Shown: positions 6,351 to 17,346 of the stretch, one piece after another
Layout of the letters: each line of letters begins with the position of its first letter
How positions within the stretch are numbered: the stretch's first letter is position 1
Assembly (NCBI GenBank): GCA_024709225.1
Contig: JANJXC010000038.1
Location: forward strand, 124,001-188,000
Length of the DNA: 64,000 nucleotides
From: Gammaproteobacteria bacterium
GTDB taxonomy: Bacteria > Pseudomonadota > Gammaproteobacteria > Thiohalomonadales > Thiohalomonadaceae
Direction: 5' to 3'
Program-made: the position numbers and the translations under genes
The notes under the pieces: generated by a model
Database searches by the model: none
What the model was told of the DNA's origin: nothing
Seen by the model: the letters and a program-made list of their open reading frames with translations, nothing else

Positions 6351-8909
6351 CTACGCCGCCTGGATCGGAATGACCTTCCTGGCCACGTCCTCGTACTCGG
6401 CGATCTGGTTGAAGTTAAGGTAGCGGTAGATATCCCCCGCCATCGGCTCCAACCCCTTCACCGCCTCCATATACTCCGCCACGGTAGGAATCCGCCCAAT
6501 CATCGCCGCCACCGCCGCCAGCTCCGCCGAGGAGAGGTAGACATTCGCGCCCTTGCCCAGGCGGTTGGGGAAGTTGCGGGTCGAGGTGGAGATCACCGTG
6601 GCGTTGTCGGCGACGCGCGCCTGGTTGCCCATGCACAGGGAGCAGCCGGGCATTTCGGTGCGGGCACCGGCCTTGCCGAAGATGGAGTAATAGCCCTCCT
6701 CCGTCAGCTGGCGCTGGTCCATGCGGGTCGGCGGGGCGATCCAGAGTTTGGTCGGGACGTTGGCGACCTTCTCCAGCACCTTGCCGGCGGCGCGGTAGTG
6801 GCCGATGTTGGTCATGCACGAGCCGATGAACACTTCGTCGATCTGGGTGCCGGCGACTGCGGACAGCAGCTTCACGTCGTCCGGGTCGTTGGGACAGGCA
6901 AGGATCGGCTCCTTGATGTCGTTCAGGTCGATCTCGATGACGGCGGCGTACTCGGCGTCGGCATCGGGCTGCAGCAGTTGCGGGTTTGCAATCCACGCTT
7001 CCATCGCGGCGATGCGGCGGCTCAGGGTGCGCTGGTCTTCGTAGCCGTTGGCGATCATCCACTTGAGCAGGGTGATGTTGCTCTGCAGGTATTCGATGAT
7101 CGGTTCCTTGTTCAGGCGCACGGTGCAGGCGGCGGCGGAACGCTCGGCGCTGGCGTCGGACAGTTCGAATGCCTGCTCCACCTTCAGGTCCGGCAGGCCT
7201 TCGATTTCGAGGATGCGGCCGTTGAAGACGTTCTTCTTGCCCTCCTTCGCCACCGTCATCAGGCCCTGCTGGATCGCCACATAGGGAATGGCGTTGACCA
7301 GGTCACGCAGGGTGACGCCGGGCTGCATCTGGCCCTTGAAGCGCACCAGCACCGATTCGGGCATGTCCAGCGGCATCACGCCCAGGGCCGCGGCGAAGGC
7401 GACCAGGCCGGAGCCGGCCGGGAAGCTGATGCCGATGGGGAAACGGGTGTGGGAGTCGCCGCCGGTGCCGACGGTGTCGGGCATCAGCATGCGGTTGAGC
7501 CAGGAGTGGATGACGCCGTCACCCGGACGCAGCGAGACGCCGCCGCGGGTGGTGAAGAACTCGGGCAGGGTGTGGTGCAGCTTGATGTCCACCGGCTTGG
7601 GATAGGCGGCGGTGTGGCAGAAGGACTGCATCACCAGGTCGGCGGAGAAGCCGAGGCAGGCCAGTTCCTTCAGCTCGTCGCGGGTCATGGCGCCGGTGGT
7701 GTCCTGGGAACCGACGGTGGTCATGCGCGGCTCGCAGTAGGTGCCGGGGCGGATACCGGCGACGCCACAGGCCTTGCCGACCATCTTCTGCGCCAGGGTG
7801 TAGCCCTTGCCGGTGTCCTTCGGGGCGACCGGGCGGGTGAACAGCTCGGACGGCTTGAGGCCGAGGGCCTCGCGGGTCTTGTCGGTGAGCGAGCGGCCGA
7901 TGATCAGAGGGATGCGGCCGCCGGCGCGCACTTCGTCGGCGATGGTGGTGGGCTTCAGTTCGAAGGTGGAGACCACCTCGCCCTTCTGGTTCACGATCTT
8001 GCCTTCATAGGGCTTGATGGTGATGACGTCGCCGGTGTTCAGCTTGGAGACGTCGCACTCGATGGGCAGCGCGCCGGAGTCCTCGGCGGTGTTGAAGAAG
8101 ATGGGGGCGATCTTGCCGCCCAGGATCACGCCGCCCTGGCGCTTGTTGGGCACGTAGGGGATGTCCTCGCCCATGTGCCACAGCACGGAGTTGATGGCGG
8201 ACTTGCGCGAGGAGCCGGTGCCGACCACGTCGCCGACGAAGGCCAGCGGGCGGCCCTCGGCCTTCAGCTTGTCGATGGTGGTCAGGCCCTCGGGCATCTT
8301 GGAGACAAGCATCGCCTTGGCGTGTAGCGGGATGTCCGGGCGGCTCCAGGCCTCGGAGGCCGGGGAGAAGTCGTCGGTGTTGGTCTCGCCGGGGACCTTG
8401 AACACGGTCAGGGTGATGGACTCGGCCAGCTTGTTGCGGCTGGTGAACCATTCGGCCTCGGCCCAGGCGTCGACCACCTGCTTGGCCCAGTTGTTGGTTT
8501 TGGCTTTATGGATGACGTCGTGGTAGGCATCGAAGATCAGCAGGGTCTTGGCCAGGCCCTGGGCGGCGATGGGCGCCATGTCCTCGTCGTCCAGCAGCTC
8601 GATCAGGGAGCGGACGTTGTAGCCGCCCAGCATGGTGCCGAGCAGTTCGGTGGCGTGCTTGCGATCGATGACCGGGGACTGGGCCTCGCCCTTGGCCAGG
8701 GCGGTGAGGAAGCCGGCCTTGACGTAGGCGGCGTCGTCCACGCCGGGCGGCACGCGGTGGGTCAGCAGATCGGCCAGGAATTGTTCCTCACCCTTGGGCG
8801 GATTCTTCAGCAGCTCCACCAGGGCGGCGACCTGCTTGGCATCCAGGGGCAACGGGGGCAGGCCCTGGGCCGCGCGCTGTTCGACGTGTTCTCTGTATTC
8901 TTTCAGCAT
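6351..8909 (-). CDS. acnB: Aconitate hydratase B
   Basis: AcnB interconverts citrate and isocitrate in the TCA cycle using a [4Fe-4S] cluster. At 852 residues it is close to the E. coli length (865). It starts with the HEAT-like domain ([13 protein letters not shown]), followed by the swivel domain ([22 protein letters not shown]) and the catalytic domains. The three cluster cysteines are C698 (GSCMTNIGH) and C756/C759 ([10 protein letters not shown]), with E. coli-like spacing. The CDS is preceded by about 550 bases of repeats with no gene. The accessory island inserts just downstream of its 3' end, where a second, decayed acnB tail is found. Confidence 0.97.
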   Translation of the reverse strand: MLKEYREHVEQRAAQGLPPLPLDAKQVAALVELLKNPPKGEEQFLADLLTHRVPPGVDDAAYVKAGFLTALAKGEAQSPVIDRKHATELLGTMLGGYNVRSLIELLDDEDMAPIAAQGLAKTLLIFDAYHDVIHKAKTNNWAKQVVDAWAEAEWFTSRNKLAESITLTVFKVPGETNTDDFSPASEAWSRPDIPLHAKAMLVSKMPEGLTTIDKLKAEGRPLAFVGDVVGTGSSRKSAINSVLWHMGEDIPYVPNKRQGGVILGGKIAPIFFNTAEDSGALPIECDVSKLNTGDVITIKPYEGKIVNQKGEVVSTFELKPTTIADEVRAGGRIPLIIGRSLTDKTREALGLKPSELFTRPVAPKDTGKGYTLAQKMVGKACGVAGIRPGTYCEPRMTTVGSQDTTGAMTRDELKELACLGFSADLVMQSFCHTAAYPKPVDIKLHHTLPEFFTTRGGVSLRPGDGVIHSWLNRMLMPDTVGTGGDSHTRFPIGISFPAGSGLVAFAAALGVMPLDMPESVLVRFKGQMQPGVTLRDLVNAIPYVAIQQGLMTVAKEGKKNVFNGRILEIEGLPDLKVEQAFELSDASAERSAAACTVRLNKEPIIEYLQSNITLLKWMIANGYEDQRTLSRRIAAMEAWIANPQLLQPDADAEYAAVIEIDLNDIKEPILACPNDPDDVKLLSAVAGTQIDEVFIGSCMTNIGHYRAAGKVLEKVANVPTKLWIAPPTRMDQRQLTEEGYYSIFGKAGARTEMPGCSLCMGNQARVADNATVISTSTRNFPNRLGKGANVYLSSAELAAVAAMIGRIPTVAEYMEAVKGLEPMAGDIYRYLNFNQIAEYEDVARKVIPIQAA

Positions 8910-9020
8910 TTCAATGACCTGTGTTCGATTTTTAAAGTAAAAACTGCTGCGCGGACGGGGCGCGAATGGGCTAAAGCATACTCCAATATGTGTGGCTGTC
9001 GCACATGCCTCGGCTTACCG

Positions 9021-9216
9021 GTAGGAGCGAATCGTATTCGCGATGGGGTGTGGCTCCGCCCGGCGCTGTATCGCGGATACCATCCGCTCCTACGGGCATC
9101 CCCTTTGGTAGGAGCAAATCGTATTCGCGATGGGGTGTGGCTCCGCCCGGCGCCGTATCGCGGATACCATCCGCTCCTACGGGCGTCCCCTTTGGTAGGA
9201 GCGGCTCTGCCGCGAT
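9021..9216. repeat. REP/BIME cluster, two full and one partial unit
   Basis: Units at 9021-9093 and 9108-9180 each begin GTAGGAGC, contain ATTCGCGATGGGGTGTGG and GGCTCCGCCCGGCG and end ATCCGCTCCTAC, so they can fold into long imperfect hairpins. A third truncated unit (GTAGGAGCGGCTCTGCCGCGAT) spans 9195-9216. The spacer CGGGC(A/G)TCCCCTTTG is repeated between units. Together with 9277-9364 this accounts for most of the gene-free stretch 8910-9460. Confidence 0.9.
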
Positions 9217-9276
9217 GGGACGGGTAGCGTCGGCATGGCCCTTTCGCGCCAAAGGCGCTCCCACGGAGACACCGGG

Positions 9277-10827
<1,551 letters not shown>

Positions 10828-10828
<1 letters not shown>

Positions 10829-10989
10829 ACCACGGGGGACACGGGGGGCACGGTGAGGTTGAAATGCCAATGACCTGCGCCTTTCCTGTTACGCCTGCGG
10901 CAGCGGCTTGCGCTCCAGCCATTCTGTTTGGCGTACTGCACGGCAGTGCCCAGCATTCAACACCCCGTGTTCCCTGTGCCCCCGTGGTT
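10828..10989. repeat. Inverted-repeat-flanked element of about 162 bp between purB and roxA
   Basis: The left end AACCACGGGGGACACGGGG and the reversed right end AACCACGGGGGCACAGGG match imperfectly over about 28 bases. The inner 105 bases carry no gene. It fills nearly the whole purB-roxA gap, like a small non-autonomous (MITE-like) insertion. Confidence 0.7.
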
Positions 10990-10997
10990 AACTGATC

Positions 10998-12173
10998 ATG
11001 AATGACATCAAAACCCTGCTCGGCGGCCTGTCGGTCGCGGAATTTCTGGACAAGTACTGGCAGAAGGAGCCTCTCCTCATCCGTCAGGCGCTGCCCGGCT
11101 TTCAGTGCCCCATCACGCCGGAGGAGCTGGCGGGGCTGGCCTGCGAGGAGGACGTGGAATCGCGCCTGATCATGGAACAGGGCGGCGCGACGCCCTGGCA
11201 GGTGGAGCACGGCCCCTTTGCCGAGGAGCGTTTCACCAACCTGCCCGCCACCCACTGGACGGTGCTGGTGCAGGAGATCAACAAGCACGTGCCGGAATTC
11301 GCCCTGCTGCAGGATCGTTTTTCCTTCCTGCCCAATTGGCGCCTTGACGATGTGATGGTGAGCTACGCGCCGGAGCACGGCACCGTCGGCCCGCACGCCG
11401 ACAACTACGACGTGTTCCTGATCCAGGGCGCCGGCCGCCGCCGCTGGCAGATCAACCGTCAGGAGCCGTCTGACGACGACCTGCTGCCCGACCTGCCGCT
11501 CAAGATCATGAAGAACTTCGTGGTGGAAGAGGAATGGGTGCTGGAGCCGGGCGACATGCTGTACCTGCCGCCGGGCGTGGCACACCACGGTGTGTCGCTG
11601 AACAACGACTGCATCACCATCTCCGTCGGCTACCGCGCCCCCACCGTCGGGTCGATCATCTCCGGCTACTGCAACGATGCGCTGAACTCGTTCGATGTCG
11701 ATGCCTTCTACCGCGACCCCGACCTCAAGGCACAGGACGCCCCGGGCGAGATCGCGCTGGATGCGCGCGAGGCCTTCCGCGAGCTGATCCGCTCCATCCC
11801 CATGGACGACGAACGCATCGACCGCTGGTTCGCCTCCTTCATCACCGACGTGCGCCCCGGCCATTACGTGCCCGAGCCGGAAGAGGAACTGCGGCCGAAG
11901 AAGTTCAAGGACGAGTTCAAGAGGCACGGCGAGTTGTGGCGCAGCGAATACACCCGCTACGCCCACTACACCGACGCCGCCGGCGTCACCCGCCTGTACG
12001 TGGCCGGCGAGGAATACGAGATGTACGGCGACGGGCCGAAGGTGGCGCGGATGCTCGCCGGCCAGCGCGTGTTCCGCTACAAGGAACTGCTGCCCTACCT
12101 GGACGACAAGGACCTGCTGGAGCTGCTCACCGATCTGTACAACCTGGGTGCGCTGTATTTCCCGGAGGACTGA
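10998..12173 (+). CDS. roxA: 50S ribosomal protein L16 3-hydroxylase (cupin, 2-oxoglutarate oxygenase)
   Basis: RoxA/YcfD is a JmjC-type Fe(II)/2-oxoglutarate dioxygenase that hydroxylates an arginine of ribosomal protein L16. The 391-residue product carries the iron-binding facial triad H133-A-D135 (GPHADNYDVF) and H196 (PPGVAHHGVS). The usual N-terminal YWQKEPLLIRQALPGF and the C-terminal winged-helix dimerisation region (LLPYLDDKDLLELLTDL) are present. E. coli YcfD is 373 residues, so this is full length. It follows purB, its frequent partner, behind a repeat element. Confidence 0.93.
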   Translation: MNDIKTLLGGLSVAEFLDKYWQKEPLLIRQALPGFQCPITPEELAGLACEEDVESRLIMEQGGATPWQVEHGPFAEERFTNLPATHWTVLVQEINKHVPEFALLQDRFSFLPNWRLDDVMVSYAPEHGTVGPHADNYDVFLIQGAGRRRWQINRQEPSDDDLLPDLPLKIMKNFVVEEEWVLEPGDMLYLPPGVAHHGVSLNNDCITISVGYRAPTVGSIISGYCNDALNSFDVDAFYRDPDLKAQDAPGEIALDAREAFRELIRSIPMDDERIDRWFASFITDVRPGHYVPEPEEELRPKKFKDEFKRHGELWRSEYTRYAHYTDAAGVTRLYVAGEEYEMYGDGPKVARMLAGQRVFRYKELLPYLDDKDLLELLTDLYNLGALYFPED

Positions 12174-12248
12174 TCCGCACGCCCCGAGGGATACACGCGC
12201 GCGGGGCGAATGGCTCGCCGTGAGCACCGCGCTTTACCCCAGCCTACC

Positions 12249-12495
12249 GTAGGAGCGGATGGTATCCGCGATACAACGCCGGGCGGAGCCGCCCCCCATC
12301 GCGAATACGATGCGCTCCTACCAAACGGCACGGCCCCGTAGGAGCGGATCGTATCCGCGACCCAACGCCGGGCGGAGCCACCCCATCGCGAATACGATTC
12401 GCTCCTACCAAACGGCACGGCACCGTAGGAGCGGATCGTATCCGCGATACAGCGCCGGGCGGAGCCGCCCCATCGCGAATGCGATTCGCTCCTAC
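12249..12495. repeat. REP/BIME cluster, three units, inverted relative to 9021-9216
   Basis: Units at 12249-12321, 12338-12408 and 12425-12495 begin GTAGGAGCGGAT, contain CGCCGGGCGGAGCC and ATCGCGAAT and end CGCTCCTAC. They are separated by CAAACGGCACGGC(C/A)CC. Each is essentially the reverse complement of the units at 9021-9216, so the two clusters face each other across purB-roxA. This is all that is seen in the gene-free 12174-12574 stretch. Confidence 0.9.
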
Positions 12496-12574
12496 CCGAG
12501 GACGCGAACGCGGGAACCCGCTCACCGTCCCCATGACTGGCCAATCCCGCCGCGCTGGTCCATGCTTTGCCCCT

Positions 12575-13006
12575 ATGAACAAGCCCCCCTACACCATCCG
12601 CAACGCGGACTGGGACGACGACCGTCTAGCGCTCAAACATGTGCGCCGCGTGGTGTTCATGCAGGAACAGGGCGTGCCGGAGGCGCTGGAATGGGATGAG
12701 TGGGACGCGGCAGCGCGTCACTTCCTGGCCGAGGATGCGCAGGGCCACCCCATCGGCACCGCGCGCCTGCTGCCCGACGGCCACATCGGCCGCATGGCTG
12801 TGCTGGAATTCTGGCGCCGCCGCGGTATCGGTACGGCCATGATGCGCCATGTGCTCGCCGCGGCCCGTGAGACGGGCTTCGGCCACGTGGAACTCGCCGC
12901 CCAGACCCACGCCCTCAAATTCTACGAGCGCTTCGGTTTTGTCGCCCACGGCGACGAATTCATGGATGCCGGCATTCCCCACCGCACCATGCGCCTGGAG
13001 TTGTAG
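12575..13006 (+). CDS. GNAT-family N-acetyltransferase
   Basis: The 143-residue protein has the Gcn5-related acetyltransferase fold: an acceptor-side N-terminus (LKHVRRVVFMQEQGVP), a central GTARLLPDGHIGRMAVLEFWRR strand, the acetyl-CoA loop RRRGIGTAMM (motif A, R/Q-x-x-G-x-G/A) and the C-terminal ALKFYERFGFVAHG. The VFMQEQGVP opening resembles ElaA/YjcF-type members whose substrates are not known. The ATG at 12575 was chosen because upstream codons are REP sequence. It lies 85 bases upstream of the next gene on the same strand. Confidence 0.85.
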   Translation: MNKPPYTIRNADWDDDRLALKHVRRVVFMQEQGVPEALEWDEWDAAARHFLAEDAQGHPIGTARLLPDGHIGRMAVLEFWRRRGIGTAMMRHVLAAARETGFGHVELAAQTHALKFYERFGFVAHGDEFMDAGIPHRTMRLEL

Positions 13007-13091
13007 CCCTGCCGCAACCGGCCGCGGGCGTTCTTATTTGCAGCGGCCTTGGGCTATGATGGGACGAACCCGGATCGGCACGGAGAGCACC

Positions 13092-13604
13092 ATGCAGGAT
13101 ATTCAAAACCACACGCTCGGTGAGACCAATGAACTGTTGTCGCTGGAGGGGGTGGCAGACCACCGTGCCGTCATCCTCGCCATGACCCGGCAGGCGGCGC
13201 GTACGCTGCACATCTTCACCCGCGACCTGGACCCCCTGCTGTTCGATACCGCCGAATTCGAGGCGGCGGCCTTGCAGCTGGTGCGCAACAGCCAGTATGC
13301 CCGCATCCATATTCTGGTGCAGGACTCCTCCGGCGCCATGCGCAGCGGCCACCGCCTCATCGCGCTGGCCCAGCGCCTCAGCAGCAAGATCGAAATCCGC
13401 AAGCCGGTGGACGAATACGCCATCATCAACCGCGCCTTCTTCGTGGTCGATGAGACCGGCTACGTCTCGCGCCAGCCGGCGGAACGCTACGAGGGGGTGG
13501 CCAACTTCAATGATCGCCTCGCCGCACGTGACCTGGTGGCGTTCTTCAACGAGGTATGGGAGCGCAGCCAGCAGGACTCGCAGCTGCGCCGGCTACATTT
13601 GTGA
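13092..13604 (+). CDS. Conserved hypothetical protein, GNAT-neighbour type
   Basis: This is a 170-residue soluble protein (LLSLEGVADHRAVILAMTRQ, ARTLHIFTRDLDPLLFDT, YARIHILVQDS, RPAERYEGVANF-like end). It resembles conserved gammaproteobacterial proteins that sit next to, or are fused with, GNAT acetyltransferases and have a phospholipase-D-like alpha/beta layout without the HKD catalytic motif. No signal peptide is seen. The start at 13092 follows a GGAGAG ribosome site; a TATGAT -10-like box lies at 13055-13060. Function unknown. Confidence 0.75.
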   Translation: MQDIQNHTLGETNELLSLEGVADHRAVILAMTRQAARTLHIFTRDLDPLLFDTAEFEAAALQLVRNSQYARIHILVQDSSGAMRSGHRLIALAQRLSSKIEIRKPVDEYAIINRAFFVVDETGYVSRQPAERYEGVANFNDRLAARDLVAFFNEVWERSQQDSQLRRLHL

Positions 13605-13684
13605 ATTCAAAATTCAAAATTCAAAATTACGCAAGACCCTAGTGAGATGGGGTTTGGTTCTCAATCTTGAATTTTGAATCTTGA
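13603..13684. repeat. TTCAAAATT inverted repeat, copy 1 of 3
   Basis: The tandem ATTCAAA words (13604-13628) face ATCTTGAATTTTGAATCTTGA (13664-13684) across 35 bases and can form a hairpin. Related copies lie at 33657-33726 and 35113-35167. Confidence 0.8.
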
Positions 13685-13703
13685 GTTTCAGCCCTGAGTA
13701 GAA

Positions 13704-14522
13704 ATGAATCCTATGCGCACACTGCTCATTCTGATTATTCTCTTCTTCGCCTCCGCCGCCCCGGCGCAGACGGAGCTGAAGTCCTTCCAGCTGCAGAACC
13801 GCAATGCCGAGGAGATGATCTCCATCCTGCGGCCGATGCTGGACCCGCGTGGCGGCATCAGCGGCACCGGCTACACGCTGATCGTGCGCAGCACCCCGGA
13901 GAACCTGAGGGAGATCGAACAACTGGTGCGCGAGCTGGATGCCGCCTTGCGCAACCTCACCATCACCGTGCGCCGCGGCGAGCTGGGCGAACAGGAGCGC
14001 CGGGGCATCGAGGCCCGTGGCGAGATCGGCGGCGACGGCGGCAAGGTGGCCATCGGTGACGGCGGCACGCCACGGGTACGTATTTACAGCACCGAACGAC
14101 GCAACGACGGCAGCGGCGATCAGCGCCTGCGCGTGCTGGAAGGCCAGTGGGCGCGCATCCAGAGCGGCCAGGAGATGCCGGTGCCGCAACGCAGCGTGAC
14201 CCAGTCCGGCGGCGGCGTGGTGGTACAGGAGAGCATCGAATACAAGGAGGTATCCAGCGGCTTCGAGGTGCGGCCGCGCCTCAGCGGCGATCGCGTCACC
14301 GTGGACGTGCGTCCCTTCCGCGCCCGCCCCGCCGCCACCGGCGGCGGCGCCATCGAAACCTCCAGCCTGATCACCAGCGTCAGCGGCCGGATCGGCGAGT
14401 GGATCGAGCTGGGCGGCGTGGTGGAGGAGCGTCAGGGCAGTGGCCGTGGCATCACCCATTCCACCCAGGAGCGCGACGTGCAGCGCATGCGCACCTATAT
14501 CCGTATCGATACTGTCGAATGA
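13704..14522 (+). CDS. Secreted short secretin-like protein
   Basis: The 272-residue protein has a signal peptide (LLILIILFFASAAPAQ). After it comes a secretin N1/NolW-type domain: LKSFQLQNRNAEEMISILRPML, GTGYTLIVRSTPENLREIEQLV and RELD. The C-terminal part (SGFEVRPRLSGDRVTVDVRP, GRIGEWIELGGVVEE) resembles strands of the secretin beta-domain, but the usual pore-wall end motif (VPxLGDIPxLGxLF) is missing and the length is well under half of a real secretin. No pilus or type II secretion genes adjoin. It is probably a periplasmic or outer-membrane-associated protein of unknown role. An alternative start is 13713. Confidence 0.7.
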   Translation: MNPMRTLLILIILFFASAAPAQTELKSFQLQNRNAEEMISILRPMLDPRGGISGTGYTLIVRSTPENLREIEQLVRELDAALRNLTITVRRGELGEQERRGIEARGEIGGDGGKVAIGDGGTPRVRIYSTERRNDGSGDQRLRVLEGQWARIQSGQEMPVPQRSVTQSGGGVVVQESIEYKEVSSGFEVRPRLSGDRVTVDVRPFRARPAATGGGAIETSSLITSVSGRIGEWIELGGVVEERQGSGRGITHSTQERDVQRMRTYIRIDTVE

Positions 14523-14527
14523 TTTAT

Positions 14528-14591
14528 GTAGGGTGTCCATCACGCACCATGCCGACCCCATCGCTGGTTTGGTGCGCGGTGCGCGCCCTAC
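14528..14591. repeat. GTAGGGTG hairpin element
   Basis: The outer arms GTAGGGTG and CGCCCTAC and inner arms GCACCA and TGGTGC fold into one hairpin just after the secretin-like gene. This is a common intergenic element type in this genome class. Confidence 0.65.
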
Positions 14592-14614
14592 GAAACTGCC
14601 GACTGACTTTCAAC

Positions 14615-14687
14615 TGTAGGAGCGAATCGTATTCGCGATGATGTACCCGCGGACCGCACCTGGTCGCGAATACGATTCGCTCCTACA
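14615..14687. repeat. Perfect 24-bp inverted repeat (REP family)
   Basis: TGTAGGAGCGAATCG through ATTCGCGA (14615-14638) is repeated exactly as its reverse complement at 14664-14687, leaving a 25-base loop. It is the cleanest member of the GTAGGAGCG family in the window. It ends 23 bases before the M61 peptidase ATG, where the hairpin could affect expression. Confidence 0.9.
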
Positions 14688-14710
14688 CCAAATCGCTATC
14701 AAATCCGCAC

Positions 14711-16540
14711 ATGAGCCACGCCATCCACTACCGCATCACGCCGTCCTCGCCCGAGGCCCATCTATTCGAGATCACGCTCACCGTGACGCAGCCCGCTGCC
14801 GACGGTCAGGTGCTGTCGCTGCCGGCCTGGATCCCCGGCAGCTACATGATCCGCGACTTCGCCAGGAACATCGTCTGGCTCAAGGCGCGCTGCAACGGTG
14901 CGGACATCGCGCTGACCAAGCTGGACAAGCAGACCTGGCAGTGCGCACCGTGCGCCGGCCCGCTGGAGGTCCGCTACGAGGTGTATGCCTGGGACCTGTC
15001 GGTGCGCAGCGCGCACCTCGACACCACCCACGGCTATTTCAATGGCACCAGCGTGTTCCTGCGCGTGCATGGCCAGGATGAACAGCCGTGCAGCGTGGAG
15101 ATGGTACGCCCTGTGGGCAGCGCGTACAGTGACTGGCGCGTCGCCACCACCCTGCCGCTGGCCGGTGCCGCACCGTGGGGCTTTGGCGGCTATCAGGCGG
15201 CCGACTATGACGAGCTCATCGATCACCCGGTGGAGATGGGCCGCTTCGATGTCATCGAATTCGAGGCCTGCGGCGTGCCCCACGCCATGACCCTCACTGG
15301 CCGCCACCAAGCCGATACCGAACGCCTGGCGCGCGACCTGAAGACGGTATGCGAATACCACATCCGCCTGTTCGGCGAGCCGGCGCCGATGTCGCGCTAT
15401 CTGTTCCAGGTGATGATCACCGGCGACGGCTACGGCGGTCTGGAACATCGTGCCTCCACCAGCCTGCTGTGCAGCCGCGACGACCTGCCGCGGCCCCGAC
15501 AGAACGGGGGACAGGACGAGATGAGCGAGGGCTACCGCGGCTTCCTCGGCCTGTGCAGCCACGAGTATTTCCACACATGGAACATCAAGCGCATCAAGCC
15601 GGCGGTGTTCCAGCCCTACGACCTCAGCCGCGAGGTGCACACGCCGCTGCTGTGGTTCTTCGAAGGCGTCACCTCCTATTACGACGACCTCGCCCTGGTG
15701 CGCACCGGACTCATCTCCCGCGACAGTTATCTCGAACTGCTCGGCCAGACCGTTACCCGCGTGCTGCGCGGCAGCGGCCGCCTCAAGCAGCCGCTGGCCG
15801 ATTCCAGCTTCGATGCCTGGACCAAGTTCTACAAGCAGGACGAGAACGCCCCCAACGCCGTGGTGAGCTACTACACCAAGGGCAGCCTCGTCGCGCTGGC
15901 GCTGGACCTCACCCTGCGCAACATCGGCGACGGCCGCATCTCACTGGACGATGTGATGCGCACGCTGTGGCAGCGCCATGCCGTGGCGGGAGTCACTGCG
16001 GACGGCCTGGAACGGTTGATCGGTGCAGTGGCCGGTGTCGACCTGACGGCCTTCTTCCAGCGCGCGCTGCGCGGTACGGAGGACCTGCCGCTGGCGGAAC
16101 TGCTCGCCACCTGCGGCATCGATTACCGTCTGCGCCCCGCCGAGGGCAATGGCGACAAGGGCGGCAAACCCGGCAGCGGGAAAGGCACACCGCGCACCGT
16201 GCTCGGCGTGCGCAGCGGCGATGATGCGCTCGGCGCCAAACTGCTCCATGTCTTCGACGGCGGCGCCGCCCAGCAGGCCGGGCTGGCCGCCGGTGACGTG
16301 GTGGTCGCCGTCAACGGCCTGCGCGTCACCCACGGCAGTCTGGACAAGGCGATAGCCGGCTACGCCGCCGGCGAGGCCGTGCAGCTGCACGCCTTCCGCC
16401 GCGATGAACTGATGACATTCGCAGTCTGCTTGCAGTCCGCCCCCGCCGATACCTGTTATCTGACCGACAGGGAGGCGCCCGATGTGGCGCAACAGCAGCG
16501 GCGCGATGCCTGGCTGGGGGATATTCAGTCGCGGGCCTGA
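14711..16540 (+). CDS. M61-family metallopeptidase with PDZ domain
   Basis: The 609-residue protein belongs to the M61 glycyl-aminopeptidase family. It has an N-terminal beta domain (LPAWIPGSYMIRDFARNIVW), a thermolysin-like core with zinc motif H284-E285-x-x-H288 (CSHEYFHTWNIKRIKP), and the following FEGVTSYYDDLALVRTGL segment carrying the third ligand glutamate. A C-terminal PDZ domain follows (KLLHVFDGGAAQQAGLAAGDVVVAVNGL). No signal peptide is apparent, so the enzyme is likely cytoplasmic, as for many family members. Substrates are probably short peptides with N-terminal Gly or Ala, by family analogy. It converges on the pentapeptide-repeat gene. Confidence 0.9.
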   Translation: MSHAIHYRITPSSPEAHLFEITLTVTQPAADGQVLSLPAWIPGSYMIRDFARNIVWLKARCNGADIALTKLDKQTWQCAPCAGPLEVRYEVYAWDLSVRSAHLDTTHGYFNGTSVFLRVHGQDEQPCSVEMVRPVGSAYSDWRVATTLPLAGAAPWGFGGYQAADYDELIDHPVEMGRFDVIEFEACGVPHAMTLTGRHQADTERLARDLKTVCEYHIRLFGEPAPMSRYLFQVMITGDGYGGLEHRASTSLLCSRDDLPRPRQNGGQDEMSEGYRGFLGLCSHEYFHTWNIKRIKPAVFQPYDLSREVHTPLLWFFEGVTSYYDDLALVRTGLISRDSYLELLGQTVTRVLRGSGRLKQPLADSSFDAWTKFYKQDENAPNAVVSYYTKGSLVALALDLTLRNIGDGRISLDDVMRTLWQRHAVAGVTADGLERLIGAVAGVDLTAFFQRALRGTEDLPLAELLATCGIDYRLRPAEGNGDKGGKPGSGKGTPRTVLGVRSGDDALGAKLLHVFDGGAAQQAGLAAGDVVVAVNGLRVTHGSLDKAIAGYAAGEAVQLHAFRRDELMTFAVCLQSAPADTCYLTDREAPDVAQQQRRDAWLGDIQSRA

Positions 16541-16587
16541 GGTGGCCGGCAGTGGCCATCCAGACCGGCGTGATGAAACAGGGGTTG

Positions 16588-16619
16588 CCAGCCATCACCA
16601 CACATGCGGTGATGGCTGG
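16588..16619. terminator. 12-bp perfect stem between convergent genes
   Basis: CCAGCCATCACC and GGTGATGGCTGG pair perfectly around an 8-base loop. The hairpin lies between the ends of the M61 peptidase gene and the pentapeptide-repeat gene. A U-tract is missing on both strands, so it is called a terminator by position only. Confidence 0.5.
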
Positions 16620-16626
16620 GATCGAT

Positions 16627-17148
16627 TCAGCGACACTCCCCCACGGAGCCCGCCGCGCATACCCGGCCGTCGACCCAGGTCGCTCCCTCGAGCTTGGCCG
16701 CAATCAGGATGGCATTCTGCAGCTTGGCCCCGCGCAGGTTGGCCCCGCGCAAGTCCGCATCCAGCAGATTGACGCCCGCCATGTTCGCCATCATCAGATT
16801 GGCATTCTGCAGATTGGTGGCGTGCAGGTGTGCATCCTCCAGATTGGCCATCATCAGGTTGGCCTGCGACAGATTGGCCACCTGGAAATTGGCCCGTGTC
16901 AGGTTGGCGCGGCTCAGGTCGGCGCCGTCCAGGCGGATGGCCTGCATGGCACCGTCACTGATGTCGCGGCCGGCCCACTTGGCACCGTGCATGCGTGCCC
17001 AGGAACACTGGGCGTGGGGTACGGGTTCGCAGGTGGTGGTCATCTTGGCGTCGTCGAGCTTGTCGCTCCAGGCGGCCGCCGTGCCGGTATAGGTCAGTGC
17101 AAACAGGCAGCATAGGCCGCCTGCCAGCGCGGTAGTGCGCGTGAACAT
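16627..17148 (-). CDS. Exported pentapeptide-repeat protein
   Basis: The 173-residue protein has an N-terminal signal peptide (TTALAGGLCCLFALTYTGTAAA). From about residue 65 it has a run of pentapeptide repeats of the A(D/N)Lxx type (GADLSRANLTRANFQVANLS, QANLMMANLEDAHLHATNLQ, GANLRGAKLQNAILIAAKLE) that would form a right-handed quadrilateral beta-helix. Cysteines near the mature N-terminus (TTCEPVPHAQCSW) and the end (VCAAGSVGEC) may make disulfides. The ATG at 17148 was chosen over 17208 because GGAGGAG lies 7 bases upstream. Periplasmic role unknown; gyrase protection is unlikely for an exported protein. Confidence 0.85.
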   Translation of the reverse strand: MFTRTTALAGGLCCLFALTYTGTAAAWSDKLDDAKMTTTCEPVPHAQCSWARMHGAKWAGRDISDGAMQAIRLDGADLSRANLTRANFQVANLSQANLMMANLEDAHLHATNLQNANLMMANMAGVNLLDADLRGANLRGAKLQNAILIAAKLEGATWVDGRVCAAGSVGECR

Positions 17149-17346
17149 GATGAACTCCTCCATTATTTTGTGTATATCGTTGCTGTGCCGTGTGGTGTGC
17201 GGCAGCAATCTATCTAACGACTACGCCGGCACGATGCAAGCAAAAGTACGTTATTTGGCTATTAATCCCGACATAAATTGCCAAAAAGAAATTTGTCCCC
17301 CTATTCTGGATATACTTGCCCCCTCCACTGAACCACTACAAGCGCA

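Noticed and set aside
6798-8327. A 509-codon open frame antisense to acnB
   Set aside because: Composition (Gly, His, Val, Gln rich) and full overlap with a well-conserved gene show it is a shadow.
9021-9216. Possible CRISPR from regular 87-base spacing
   Set aside because: Each unit is itself an inverted repeat of the REP/BIME type and the spacers are near-identical, the opposite of CRISPR spacers.
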